A stretch of DNA of 64,000 nt from contig NZ_ARYK01000003.1 of assembly GCF_000685275.1 (NCBI RefSeq), positions 308,698-372,697 on the forward strand, given 5' to 3'. The notes below the pieces were generated by a model, which saw only the letters and a program-made list of their open reading frames with translations, was not told the DNA's origin and did no database searches. Below, in pieces: positions 48,203 to 57,185 of the stretch. The DNA is from Hyphomonas johnsonii MHS-2 (GTDB taxonomy: Bacteria; Pseudomonadota; Alphaproteobacteria; Caulobacterales; Hyphomonadaceae). Positions within the stretch are counted from its first letter, which is position 1; the number at the start of each line of letters is the position of its first letter. The position numbers were made by a program, and so were the translations under genes.

Positions 48203-49345
48203 ATGATGGCGACGCGGCGAGGGATCTTGAAACTGGTTGGCGGTGGCTGTGTGCTGGCGGCCGTGGGCGCGGGTGGATTTGTGGCGGCCAACGGCCCGTC
48301 GCGGTCTGCGCGGGCACCGTGGCGCGAGGCAGGGCAGGAAACGGAATTCCGTCGCCGGGCCCTGTCCTACGCCATCCTCGCGCCCAATCCGCACAACCGG
48401 CAGCCCTGGCTGGTGCGGCTCGACGGCGACGATGCGCTGACGCTGTACTGCGATCTCGACCGCCGCCTGCCGGCCACCGATCCCCATGACCGCCAGATCG
48501 TGATCGGCCACGGCGCCTTTCTCGAACTTCTGGCGCTGGCAGCGGCCGAGGACGGGTATGCCACCGAGATCACGCCTTTCCCGGACGGAGAGGACATGGC
48601 GACGCTGGACACGCGGCCCGTGGCGCACGTGCGCTTCATCGCCGGCGGCGCCGAGCCGAACCCGCTGTTCGCCTTTGTGCTGGCGCGACATACCAACCGC
48701 CAGCCTTTCGAAGCGCGCGATGTCGACGCCGATGCGCTGGCCGCCGTGCTGTCGAGCGGCAATGTGCAGGGCGTGACGGCAGGCGGATGCGGCAATGACG
48801 CGCTGGCGGCCAGCCTGCGCGACCTGACATGGCGGGCGCATTCGGTGGAGATGACGACCGCCTACACCAACCAGGAAAGCGTCGACCTGATGCGGATCGG
48901 CGCGCGGGAAGTGGCTGCCAATCCTGACGGGCTGGTGCTGGAAGGGCCGGTGATCGGTCTCGGCAGGCTGGTCGGCATTGTCAGCCGCGAGGCCATGGCC
49001 GATCCTGCATCCGACATGTCGAAGCAGGGCATGGCGATGTTCCACGCCGCAGCCATGTCGGCGCGGGCCTTCGCATGGCTTGGCAATTCGGGGACGACGC
49101 GCGCGTCGCAGGTGTCGGCAGGCCGGGCCTATATGCGGCTGGTGCTGGCGGCAGAGCGCGAGGGCCTGAAGGTGCACCCGTGGAGCCAGTCGCTGCAGGA
49201 GTATCCGGAAATGGCCGACCTCTACCGTGAAGTGCATGACCTGATCGGCGAGGGGCGACGGCTTCAGATGCTGGTGCGGGTGGGGTATGCCAAGCCGGTC
49301 GTTGCTGCGCCGCGCTGGCCGATGGCAACCCACCTGATCGCCTGA
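48203..49345 (+). CDS. Tat-exported nitroreductase-family protein
   Basis: A 380-residue protein with a twin-Arg-like signal (MMATRRGILKLVGGGC) and a nitroreductase (Acg-like) fold: RRALSYAILAPNPHNRQPWLVRL, RQIVIGHGAFLELLALAA and HTNRQPFEARDV. This group binds flavin weakly or not at all and has unknown substrates. An AAAGGA Shine-Dalgarno lies 7 bases before the ATG. A MarR gene follows within 10 bases, forming an operon behind two operators. Confidence 0.82.
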   Translation: MMATRRGILKLVGGGCVLAAVGAGGFVAANGPSRSARAPWREAGQETEFRRRALSYAILAPNPHNRQPWLVRLDGDDALTLYCDLDRRLPATDPHDRQIVIGHGAFLELLALAAAEDGYATEITPFPDGEDMATLDTRPVAHVRFIAGGAEPNPLFAFVLARHTNRQPFEARDVDADALAAVLSSGNVQGVTAGGCGNDALAASLRDLTWRAHSVEMTTAYTNQESVDLMRIGAREVAANPDGLVLEGPVIGLGRLVGIVSREAMADPASDMSKQGMAMFHAAAMSARAFAWLGNSGTTRASQVSAGRAYMRLVLAAEREGLKVHPWSQSLQEYPEMADLYREVHDLIGEGRRLQMLVRVGYAKPVVAAPRWPMATHLIA

Positions 49346-49355
49346 AAGGCCCCGC

Positions 49356-49805
49356 ATGAAGACCCTCTCCCCAGACCAGCAGGCATTATTCGGCCTGCTC
49401 AACGAAATCGGCATCATCAACCAGTTGTCGAGTTCGCTGCTTGAGCGCCTGCTGCCGCACGGCCTGACCGTGGCGCAGTTCAGCCTGCTCAATCACCTGC
49501 AGCGTCTGGAGGGGGAATGGTCGCCGGCCCGGCTGGCAGCCGCCTTCCAGGTCACGCGGGGAACGATGACCAGCACGCTGCAGCGGCTGGAGGCCAAGGG
49601 CTTCATTTCGCTGGTGCCCGACCCGGCGGATGGCCGCGCGAAGATCGTCACGCTGACCGATGCCGGCCGGCGTGCCCGCGACGCTGCACTCGCGGCAGCA
49701 GGGCCGGGCCTGGCCGAGATGAAGGACGCATTGTCACCATCAGAAGTGGCAGCAGTCATTCCTGTCTTGCAAAAATTGCGGATTTGGCTCGATATGCATC
49801 GCTAA
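49356..49805 (+). CDS. MarR-family regulator of the nitroreductase operon
   Basis: A 149-residue winged-helix regulator: QFSLLNHLQRLEGEWSPARLAAAFQVTRGTMTSTLQRLEAKGFISLVPDPADGRAKIVTLTDAG. It follows the nitroreductase gene by 10 bases. The tandem TAGT/ACTA operators upstream of the operon are its probable target. The inducer is unknown; a nitro- or quinone-type compound would fit the neighbour. Confidence 0.88.
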   Translation: MKTLSPDQQALFGLLNEIGIINQLSSSLLERLLPHGLTVAQFSLLNHLQRLEGEWSPARLAAAFQVTRGTMTSTLQRLEAKGFISLVPDPADGRAKIVTLTDAGRRARDAALAAAGPGLAEMKDALSPSEVAAVIPVLQKLRIWLDMHR

Positions 49806-49855
49806 GTTGCCTTCATCTGACGGCTCCACCGTTCCGGACAGCGCGAGACCGACAT

Positions 49856-50797
49856 ATGACACGAATTCTGCTTGCGGCCGCCGCCTGCGTGACGGCGATC
49901 CTGCTTGGTGCCTATGTCTGGGCAGGCCTCGGGCAAAAGCCGCTTGACGATGCGGCCCGCGCCGAAGCGCCGGGCCAGTTCCTGCAGGCGACTGACGGGC
50001 AGTTGCATTACCAGGTCCGCGGCCCGGAAGACGGGCCCGTCGTGGTCATGGTGCACGGGTTCTCGACGCCATCCTTCATCTTCGAACAGAATGCCGCCGC
50101 GCTTGCAGAGGCAGGGTTTCGGGTCGTGCAGTTCGACCATTTCGGCCGCGGCTGGTCCGACCGGCCGGACGGGCCGTACGACGCGGCCTTCTATGACCGC
50201 GAGCTGATGGACCTGCTGGACGGGCTTGGGCTGACCGAACCGGTGGGCCTTGTCGGCCTGTCGATGGGGGGGCCGATCGTGGTCGCCTTTGCCGGGACGC
50301 ATCCAGCCCGCGTGTCGGAGATCTTCCTGTTCGTGCCGGCCGGGCTGGACGTTGCAGGGGCCGACAGCACGATGGCGAAACTGGTGCGCATGCCGGTCGT
50401 CGGTGACTGGATCTGGCGCGTGTTCGGGCGCGGCGTGCTGCTTGGCGACCCGCAATATGACGAGAGCGGGATCGACCCGGAATACCGCCTGCAGGGCGAT
50501 GTGCGGCGGCAGATGGACTTCAAGGGCTATCGCCGGGCGCTGCTGTCGACGCTGCGCAACTTCCCGATGACCGACCGGGCGCGGATTTTCGATACGGTCG
50601 CGAAAAAGACCAGCCTGCCCGTCATGGCCGTGTTCGGTGACGCTGATGCCACGGTCGAGGTCTCGAGCGCAGCAAAGCTTCAGGCGCTGATCCCGCGTGC
50701 CCAGGTGCGGGTGATCAAGGGCGGAACGCACGGCCTGAACTACCAGCGCCATACCGAGGTCGATCCGATGCTGGTGGAGTGGTTCTCGCAGCCCTGA
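49856..50797 (+). CDS. Alpha/beta hydrolase, membrane-anchored or exported
   Basis: A 313-residue alpha/beta hydrolase with an N-terminal hydrophobic segment (LLAAAACVTAILLGAYVWAGL). HGFSTPSFIFEQ (oxyanion region), the nucleophile GLSMGGPIVVAF, the acid in VFGDADATVEV and the His in GGTHGLNYQR form the catalytic set. The start is ATG 49856; the frame is open upstream within the MarR gene, but the signal-like segment begins here. The substrate is unknown. It may be co-transcribed with the MarR gene, 50 bases upstream. Confidence 0.83.
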   Translation: MTRILLAAAACVTAILLGAYVWAGLGQKPLDDAARAEAPGQFLQATDGQLHYQVRGPEDGPVVVMVHGFSTPSFIFEQNAAALAEAGFRVVQFDHFGRGWSDRPDGPYDAAFYDRELMDLLDGLGLTEPVGLVGLSMGGPIVVAFAGTHPARVSEIFLFVPAGLDVAGADSTMAKLVRMPVVGDWIWRVFGRGVLLGDPQYDESGIDPEYRLQGDVRRQMDFKGYRRALLSTLRNFPMTDRARIFDTVAKKTSLPVMAVFGDADATVEVSSAAKLQALIPRAQVRVIKGGTHGLNYQRHTEVDPMLVEWFSQP

Positions 50798-50801
50798 AGC
50801 G

Positions 50802-51914
50802 TCAGCCCTCGATGACCGCCTGGCCGTCGTCCACCCGCACGCGCTGGGCGCGGTCGCCGAACCCTTCAAACATGTAGGCCTCCGTGCCGGTGAGCCAGGC
50901 CTGGCCGCCGAGGTCGCAAAGCTCGTCGAACAGCGCCGCCCGCCGGTCGGGATCGAGATGCGCCGCTGCCTCGTCGAGCAGCAGCAGGGGCGCCGGTCCG
51001 TCGCCACCCGCCCGTAGCGCGCTCGCCGAAGCCAGGATGAGGCCGATCAGGAGTGCCTTCTGCTGGCCGGTGGACGCGTCGCGCGCCGGCGCGCCGGTGG
51101 GGCGGTGGATCGTGGCGAGGTCTGTCCGGTGGGGGCCGGAGAGGGTGCGCCCGGCTGCCATATCGCGGCGCCGGGTCGTGCGTAGGGTTTCGGCCAGTAC
51201 TTCGAAGATCGACTTGAAGTCATCGCCGCGCAGGGCGGCCTGTTCGGCCTCGCCCTCGAGCGCGAGGTCAGCTTTCGGGAAATGCCCTTCCGGCCGGGTT
51301 TCGATGGCCGCCTGCAGCGCCTCCAGCACGTGCGCCCGGTTGATCGCCATCTCGGCGCCGGCTTCGGCCATGCGGGCCTCGATGGCATCGGCCCAGGCCG
51401 GATCGACGTGGCCGCGTTCGAGCAGCGCGTTGCGCTCGCGCATGGCCTGTTCATAGCGACTGGCAGCGCGGCCATGATCGGGCAGGTGTGCCATCACCTG
51501 GCGGTCGAGGAAGCGGCGCCGGTCTGACGCGCCGCCGCGGAACACGCCGTCCATGGCGGGGGTCAGCCAGACAATGCGGACGAGTTCGGCAAGGTCGCTC
51601 GCGGTGGCCGTGGCGCCGTCGATGCGAACAGAGCGCTTGGCGCCGCTGCCCGTGTCGAGACCGACTCCGATCTTCTGGTCGTTGGCAAGGGTCGCCGCGA
51701 CGGTCCAGCCGCCGGCGGCGTCCTTGCGCAGCATCTCCGGCAGCGTGGCGGACCGCAGGCCGCGCCCCGGGCCGAGCTGGCTGACCGCTTCGAGGAGGTT
51801 CGTCTTTCCCGCGCCATTGGCGCCGAAGAGGCAGACATGCCGTCCGTCGAGCGCGAGGCTCAGCGCGCCATAGTTGCGGAAGTCAGTCAGCGAGAGACGG
51901 GTGACGGCGGTCAT
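50802..51914 (-). CDS. recF: DNA replication/repair protein RecF
   Basis: A 370-residue SMC-like ATPase that loads RecA with RecO and RecR. Walker A is FGANGAGKTNLLEAVSQL; the RecF signature is GPGRGLRSA; the ABC signature region is STGQQKALLIGLILA; Walker B is PLLLLDEAAAHLDPDRRAALF. GPHRTDL is also typical. It follows dnaN on the same strand with a 55-base gap. Its stop is 5 bases from the convergent hydrolase gene. Confidence 0.96.
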   Translation of the reverse strand: MTAVTRLSLTDFRNYGALSLALDGRHVCLFGANGAGKTNLLEAVSQLGPGRGLRSATLPEMLRKDAAGGWTVAATLANDQKIGVGLDTGSGAKRSVRIDGATATASDLAELVRIVWLTPAMDGVFRGGASDRRRFLDRQVMAHLPDHGRAASRYEQAMRERNALLERGHVDPAWADAIEARMAEAGAEMAINRAHVLEALQAAIETRPEGHFPKADLALEGEAEQAALRGDDFKSIFEVLAETLRTTRRRDMAAGRTLSGPHRTDLATIHRPTGAPARDASTGQQKALLIGLILASASALRAGGDGPAPLLLLDEAAAHLDPDRRAALFDELCDLGGQAWLTGTEAYMFEGFGDRAQRVRVDDGQAVIEG

Positions 51915-51969
51915 TCGGCATCTCTACCCGCCCGCATCAGGCCGGCACAAGCCGCCGGTCGCAACGCGA

Positions 51970-53091
51970 TCACACTCTCAGTGGCATCAACACGTAGCGC
52001 GCGGAATCGTCAGACGGATCGAGCACGAGTGCGGGCGAGGCCGGGTCGTTGAACATGAACTCGGCGGTGTCGGCCTCGATCTGCCCGGCAATGTCGAGCA
52101 GGTATTTGGCGTTGAAGCCGATTTCCATCGCCTCGTCGGAATATTCCGCTTCCAGTTCCTCGTTGCCCGCGCCGGTTTCGGCATGGTTGACCGCAAGGGT
52201 GAGCTTGTCTGCCGAGAGCGAGAGCTTGACCGACCGTGAGCGCTCTGCCGAGACGGTGGAAACACGGTCGACGGCTGCCTCGAACGCCTTGTTGTCGACG
52301 ACGAGTTTCTTGTCATTGCCCTTGGGAATGACGCGCGCATAATCAGGGAACGAGCCGTCGATCAGCTTGGACGTGAGCACGGCGCGGCCGGCCCGGACAA
52401 CGATCTTGGTGTCCGACACTTCGATATCGACATCACCATCCACCCCGTCGACGAGGCGGCGCGCTTCTGCCACGGCCTTGCGCGGCACGATCACGCCTTC
52501 AAGGTCGGCCGAGCCCTTCGGTGCGGGGATTTCGGCGAGCGCCAGGCGGTGGCCATCGGTGGCAACGGTGCGCAGGACGGCCGTGCCGTCGTCGGTCTTG
52601 GCACCGTGCAGGTAGACGCCATTGAGATAGTAGCGGGTTTCCTCGGTCGAGATGGCAAACCGCGTCTTGTCGATCAGGCGGGCGAAATCCTTCGCATCGA
52701 GCGAGAAGGCGGTGGCGCCGTCATCGCCACTCATGGTCTGGAAGTCCGATGCAGGCAGGGTCGGCAACTCGAAGTGCGAGCGCCCGGCGCGGATCGTGAG
52801 GCGCTGGTTGTCGGGTTGGGTCTCGAGTTCGACTTCGGCGCCAGCGGGCAGCTTGCGGACCACGTCGAACAGGGTGCCGGCGGGTGCCGTGATGGCACCT
52901 TCACGGGAGACCTTGGCGTCAGCACTGTCGACGGCCTCGATATCGAGATCCGTCGCGGTCAGTTTCAGTTCGCCCTTGCTGGCCTGAAGCAGCACGTTTG
53001 ACAGGATTGGGATCGTGTTCCGGCGCTCGACTACATTCTGCACATGGGAAAGTGCGTTCAGGAGATCGCCGCGTTCAATGGTGAGTTTCAT
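51970..53091 (-). CDS. dnaN: DNA polymerase III sliding clamp (beta)
   Basis: A 373-residue beta clamp of three repeated domains: MKLTIERGDLLNALSHVQNVVERRNTIPILSN at the start, TDGHRLALAEIP in the middle and the peptide-binding C-terminus YVLMPLRV. It is in the conserved dnaA–dnaN–recF order on one strand. No intrinsic terminator is seen in the 198 bases between dnaA and dnaN. Confidence 0.97.
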   Translation of the reverse strand: MKLTIERGDLLNALSHVQNVVERRNTIPILSNVLLQASKGELKLTATDLDIEAVDSADAKVSREGAITAPAGTLFDVVRKLPAGAEVELETQPDNQRLTIRAGRSHFELPTLPASDFQTMSGDDGATAFSLDAKDFARLIDKTRFAISTEETRYYLNGVYLHGAKTDDGTAVLRTVATDGHRLALAEIPAPKGSADLEGVIVPRKAVAEARRLVDGVDGDVDIEVSDTKIVVRAGRAVLTSKLIDGSFPDYARVIPKGNDKKLVVDNKAFEAAVDRVSTVSAERSRSVKLSLSADKLTLAVNHAETGAGNEELEAEYSDEAMEIGFNAKYLLDIAGQIEADTAEFMFNDPASPALVLDPSDDSARYVLMPLRV

Positions 53092-53289
53092 CTGCTGGTC
53101 CGTCCATCACGGGCGCCGGATCGCGCCTGTCTGTCTTGTCTATGTGTTGCGGGCTGGTTCGTCAGGCCGGGCAGGGTGCCCGGAGTAGAATCAGCCCGCC
53201 CCCCAGTGGAGAGCGGGCTAAGAACCCTTAAACAATCGGACGGAAAAGCCAAGCACCGATCCGGCGACGCCAAGGGTAACCTGGCGGTT

Positions 53290-54783
53290 CTAGTTCGATC
53301 CTGCCGCCTGGAGTTCGAAGATCGCTTCGATCACCCGGGCAATATCACCCGCCAGTTCCGGATCCGTTTCGACATTGGCTGTCACCTTGCGATGGGCATA
53401 AAGCACTGTCGTATGATCGCGCTTGCCGAAGCTGTGCCCGATCTGCGGCAGTGACTTGCCGGTCTTCTCGCGACAGAGATACATCGCAACCTGACGCGGA
53501 TACACCAGCGCCCGTGCCTTGCAGGGGCTTTCCAGATCGGTCTTGGAAATGCTGAACACCTTCATGGTGGCCCGCTTCACAAGCTCGATCGAGGGCACGC
53601 GGACTTCACCCTGGTGACGCCGGATCACGCGGTCGAGCATGTCGATGGTCGGCGCCCGCTCACCGAAGCTGGCTTCGGTATACAGGCTCCACACCGCACC
53701 GGTCAGTTCGCGGCCGGGGCCACGGATACCGGCATTGATCCGGGCGATCATGTCTTCGCTGAGGACAAAGTTCGGATGCGTCGCTTCGATATGGGCGGCG
53801 AGGCGAACCAGGATTTCCCGGCGCATCTCCGCATCAGGCAGGCCGACTTCGACCGAGATGGCCCCCTTGAGCTCGCTGCGCATGCGCGGACCGAACCCGG
53901 TGACATCGCCGGGCGCCTCGTCACCGGCGAGCACGACCTGACCGCCATTGCCGGTCACCTCGCGGATATTCTGGAACAGTTCGCTTTCGGTGCCGGGCTT
54001 GCCGGCGATCCGGTGCAGGTCGTCGACCAGAAGGACAGAGGCAGACCGGAGCCGCCGCTTGAGGTTGCTGGTGTCCCGTGCCTTCACGCCGTCATGATAG
54101 GCCGACATGAATTCCTCTGCCGTGAGGTAGACGACAGATCGGTCGTCGCCACGGTCCTCGGAGGCCGCTTTCAACGCATGCAGGAGGTGGGTCTTGCCGG
54201 TGCCCTGACGGCCATAGATGAGGATGGTGGACGTGCCGACCGGCTGGCCGTTGGCGATACGGCGGGCAAGCTGCTCGGCGATCTCGTTGGACGCGCCGGT
54301 CACCAGGGTTTCGAAGGTCATCTCCTGTGCACCATTGGCCGCCACGGCGCGCACGGCCTTGCTGCCGTCTCCGCCCTTGCCGCCGCCCGCAGCCGCAGTT
54401 GCAGGTTGCTGCGCCGGAGCCGGCTCGGCCCAGGGATCGCTGACCAGGTCGCGGACTTCCTGGCGCGCGTTGCGCCAGCACTCGAGCCGGATCGCGCGTC
54501 GCGCCGGATCGTGCTCACGCCAGGTACGCTGGATCAGCCGCTTGTGCTCGGCGACGACACGATCATGTGCCAGCGGGTCGCGCGCGGCGATCACCATTTC
54601 ACCGTCGACTTCTGCAATGAGCCGCAAGTCTTCGATCCACCGGTCGTAGTCGACCGTGTTGAGAACCGTCGCGAGCTGCTCACGCACCTTCTGCCAGATC
54701 ACCTGCCCTGGGAGATTATTGGCCTTGTCCGTGCCGGAGAACTCTACGCCATGTTCAGAATCAAAAAGTTTTTGTCGGTCCAT
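53290..54783 (-). CDS. dnaA: Chromosomal replication initiator DnaA
   Basis: A 497-residue AAA+ initiator. The ATG at 54783 (MDRQKLFDSEHG) is chosen because domain I (IWQKVREQLATVLNTVDYDRW) starts soon after and the upstream frame is leader. Domain II is Gly/Ala-rich. Domain III has YGRQGTGKTHLLHAL (Walker A) and VLLVDDLHRIAGK (Walker B). Domain IV carries the DnaA signature GHSFGKRDHTTVLYAHRKV. The rpsT gene lies upstream, as in caulobacters. No DnaA box is obvious in the leader. Confidence 0.96.
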   Translation of the reverse strand: MDRQKLFDSEHGVEFSGTDKANNLPGQVIWQKVREQLATVLNTVDYDRWIEDLRLIAEVDGEMVIAARDPLAHDRVVAEHKRLIQRTWREHDPARRAIRLECWRNARQEVRDLVSDPWAEPAPAQQPATAAAGGGKGGDGSKAVRAVAANGAQEMTFETLVTGASNEIAEQLARRIANGQPVGTSTILIYGRQGTGKTHLLHALKAASEDRGDDRSVVYLTAEEFMSAYHDGVKARDTSNLKRRLRSASVLLVDDLHRIAGKPGTESELFQNIREVTGNGGQVVLAGDEAPGDVTGFGPRMRSELKGAISVEVGLPDAEMRREILVRLAAHIEATHPNFVLSEDMIARINAGIRGPGRELTGAVWSLYTEASFGERAPTIDMLDRVIRRHQGEVRVPSIELVKRATMKVFSISKTDLESPCKARALVYPRQVAMYLCREKTGKSLPQIGHSFGKRDHTTVLYAHRKVTANVETDPELAGDIARVIEAIFELQAAGSN

Positions 54784-55271
54784 CACCGCGCCCCATTTTC
54801 TTGTTATGTTTCGTCCTGACCAACAGGCACGCACCACTCCCTCCGAACGCACTGTCCGGGCCCCGTAAATACTCCGTGCAGGGAGAGCTTTTGTTGGTAA
54901 ACACAAGGTATCCGGCGGACGATTTTATGACAAGTACCTCTTTTTTGTGCCAGCCGGGTTTGGCTGGTTGACTCTTCTGGCAAGTGCTCAAAAGTCGATC
55001 AAAATCAGGCGCCTAACTTGTGAAAAAAATGTCAGGTGAGCGCTACCGCACAATTGTTCGCAAATGTTCTGTCAACACTGCTGATGAGAAATTGGCTGTG
55101 AAATTCGCCGGTTTTCCGGCAGTTTTTTTCCGGTTGATTTCGAGCTGGTCGATCTTGCAGACCTCAGGGATTTTGACCTGCGAAAACGCAACAATAAATC
55201 TACAGACACCCGGAGTGCCAGGACATCACGGAGGGCGTGCTGACGCGAGTCCGAATTGCCGGGACCGGGCA
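54784..55271. other. dnaA leader/promoter region
   Basis: About 490 bp between dnaA and the rpsT terminator, AT-richer than the genes, with T-rich and A-rich runs (for example near 55020 and 55125). I looked for TTATNCACA-type DnaA boxes on both strands and found no clear one, so there is no sequence support for oriC here. No convincing small gene is present. Confidence 0.5.
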
Positions 55272-55315
55272 CAAAAAAACCCGCCAGGCGAAAACCGGGC
55301 GGGTTGTTCTTTTTG
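55272..55315 (-). terminator. Intrinsic terminator of rpsT
   Basis: AACCCGCC (55278–55285) pairs with GGCGGGTT (55298–55305), with a loop between. On the minus strand it is followed by TTTTTTT, and on the plus strand by a weaker TTCTTTTT, so it may work in both directions. It lies 36 bases past the rpsT stop. Confidence 0.85.
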
Positions 55316-55340
55316 ATCCGGGACGGTGCCCGAAAATCGG

Positions 55341-55604
55341 TCAGCTCATCGCGTTGACGCGAGCCGACAAGCGCGAAACTTTGCGCGACGATGTGTTCTT
55401 GTGCATCACACCCTTGGTGACGGCGCGCATCAGCTCGGGCTGGGCGGCACGCAGGGCATCCTGGGCTGCAGTCTTGTCGCCGGCGGAAATGGCTTCCTCG
55501 ACCTTGCGGACAAATGTGCGCACACGCGAGCGGCGCGCCTTGTTGACCTCGGTACGAGCCGCAATCTTGCGGACCATTTTCTTGGCGGAACGGGTATTGG
55601 CCAT
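55341..55604 (-). CDS. rpsT: 30S ribosomal protein S20
   Basis: An 87-residue basic ribosomal protein: [39 protein letters not shown], then [23 protein letters not shown]. The start has AGGAG 8 bases upstream. S20 binds 16S rRNA early in assembly. Its location next to dnaA is typical of alphaproteobacteria. Confidence 0.97.
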   Translation of the reverse strand: MANTRSAKKMVRKIAARTEVNKARRSRVRTFVRKVEEAISAGDKTAAQDALRAAQPELMRAVTKGVMHKNTSSRKVSRLSARVNAMS

Positions 55605-55652
55605 GTCTAACTCCTGAAGCTGCAGGGAAACCACCCTGAAGCTGAAGGCGGG

Positions 55653-55681
55653 GGCATACATAAACGGTGCGAAGGCGTCAA
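55653..55681 (-). promoter_or_regulatory. Candidate rpsT promoter
   Basis: On the minus strand TTGACG (55681–55676), a 17-base spacer and TATGCC (55658–55653), placing transcription about 40 bases upstream of the start codon. The -35 is strong and the -10 is only partial. Confidence 0.45.
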
Positions 55682-55708
55682 CTGGGATGCTGACAGAAAA
55701 GCCCGCTG

Positions 55709-56127
55709 TCAGCTGTCCGTTTCAGTATCACTGGCCGCTTCGAGCGCCTTGCGCAAGCGATCGGCGAGCAATTCGTTGCCTTCCATGTCCTGTTCGGCGG
55801 CTGAAACCACGACGAGGGAGCCGGATTTGCTGAGCATCGAGACGAAGTTCTGACGGGTCTGCATTTCCATCAGGCTGAGCAGCGCGTTGATCTGTTCAGG
55901 CGTGCGGTCGCGGAGCTGCCGAAGGCGCGTCGCCGTCCGGCGGGGTGAGCATGACATCGGCGGGCAGGAAGGGGCCGCGTGTCCGGAAAACCAGCGCCGC
56001 CACGACGGCGCCGAGGATTGCCAGTGCCACGAGCACGCTGACGACAAGGCCAAATGAAACCCCAGGTACGTCTTCCCTGGCGTTCCGCTCTTGCGTTGCC
56101 CGCCCGCGTCCCCTCAGGCACGCTCAC
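55709..56127 (-). pseudogene. Frame-disrupted small membrane protein
   Basis: Coding-like stretches switch frame. One frame gives a TM segment (SFGLVVSVLVALAILGAVVA) followed by RTRGPFLPADVMLTPPDGD, with no ATG and a stop near 55891. The next frame continues as RLRQLRDRTPEQINALLSLM, then SMLSKSGSLVVVSAAEQDM and a stop at 55709. A GTG at 56127 starts a third frame. Joined, they would make a plausible single-TM protein with a helical C-terminal domain. It is either a real frameshifted gene or a sequencing error. Confidence 0.5.
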
Positions 56128-56186
56128 GGTAACACAATCCGGGGCCGGACAAGAATACCCTTGTCACGCAGTCGGAATGGCGGGGT

Positions 56187-56969
56187 CTAGCGGTCCTTGA
56201 AGTGGGCCGACCGCTTCTCGACATAGGCGGACATGCCTTCTTTCTGGTCTTCTGTCGCGAACAGGGACTGGAACAGGCGTCGTTCGAACCGGATGCCCTG
56301 GGACATCGGCGTTTCGTAGGCGGCGTTGATCGATTCCTTGGTCATCATGGCAGCTGCGCGGGGCATTGCCGCGATGGTACGAGCCGTTTCGCGGACCACG
56401 TCCATGAGATCGTCGGCCGGGACGACACGGGCCACGAGGCCGCAGCGCTCGGCCTCGGCCGCTTCCATCATCCGGCCGGTGAGGCAGAGCTCCATGGCTT
56501 TCGACTTGCCGATGAAGCGGGCGAGGCGCTGCGTGCCGCCGGCGCCCGGCATGACGCCGAGCCGGATTTCGGGCTGGCCGAACCGGGCCGTATCGGCAGC
56601 GATGATGATGTCGCACATCATGGCGAGTTCGCAGCCGCCGCCGACCGCATAGCCGCTGACCGCAGCGATGATCGGCTTGCGGGCACTGGCTGCCCGTTCC
56701 CAATTGCGGGTGATCAGGTCGTCATAATAGGCAGCCGGATAGTCCTGCTCCATGATTTCACGCACGTCGGCGCCGCCCGAAAAGGCCTTGCGCGAACCGG
56801 TCAGCACGATGCAGCCGATGTCCTTGTCGTTCTCGAACCGTCCGATTGCATCGGTCAGTTCGGTCATCATCTCGTCATTCAGGGCATTCAGCTGGTCAGG
56901 GCGGTTGAGCGTCACGACGGCAACGCCGGTATCCGGATCTGACTCGGAAAGCAGGGTTTTGTACGACAT
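56187..56969 (-). CDS. Enoyl-CoA hydratase
   Basis: A 260-residue crotonase-fold enzyme hydrating trans-2-enoyl-CoA in fatty-acid beta-oxidation. The oxyanion hole region is AFSGGADVREIM and the catalytic Glu lies in AVGGGCELAMMCD. The second Glu is in ARFGQPEIRLGVMPGAGGTQRLARFIG, as in rat crotonase. No beta-oxidation operon partner is adjacent, so the precise chain length is unknown. Confidence 0.92.
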   Translation of the reverse strand: MSYKTLLSESDPDTGVAVVTLNRPDQLNALNDEMMTELTDAIGRFENDKDIGCIVLTGSRKAFSGGADVREIMEQDYPAAYYDDLITRNWERAASARKPIIAAVSGYAVGGGCELAMMCDIIIAADTARFGQPEIRLGVMPGAGGTQRLARFIGKSKAMELCLTGRMMEAAEAERCGLVARVVPADDLMDVVRETARTIAAMPRAAAMMTKESINAAYETPMSQGIRFERRLFQSLFATEDQKEGMSAYVEKRSAHFKDR

Positions 56970-57185
56970 TGTGGGCGGGTCCTTCTCGCGGCCGGATTTC
57001 CGGCAATCGGCGCTGGCGTTCTGATCGCAGCTGCCGGATGGGTTGAGTTTTGGAAAGAGGGGGGTGTCCGGGCACTTTTGGCCGGAAGGAGGCTGAAAAC
57101 TGGCAACGGCTCTCGTGTGGCGACCGCATTAAGGTGCGGACGCGGGCCCTATAGCCTGAAAGTTACGGGTTTGTCACCCGTAGCG

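Noticed and set aside
54784..55271. Chromosomal origin next to dnaA
   Set aside because: No TTATNCACA-type DnaA boxes found by eye; AT-richness alone is not enough.
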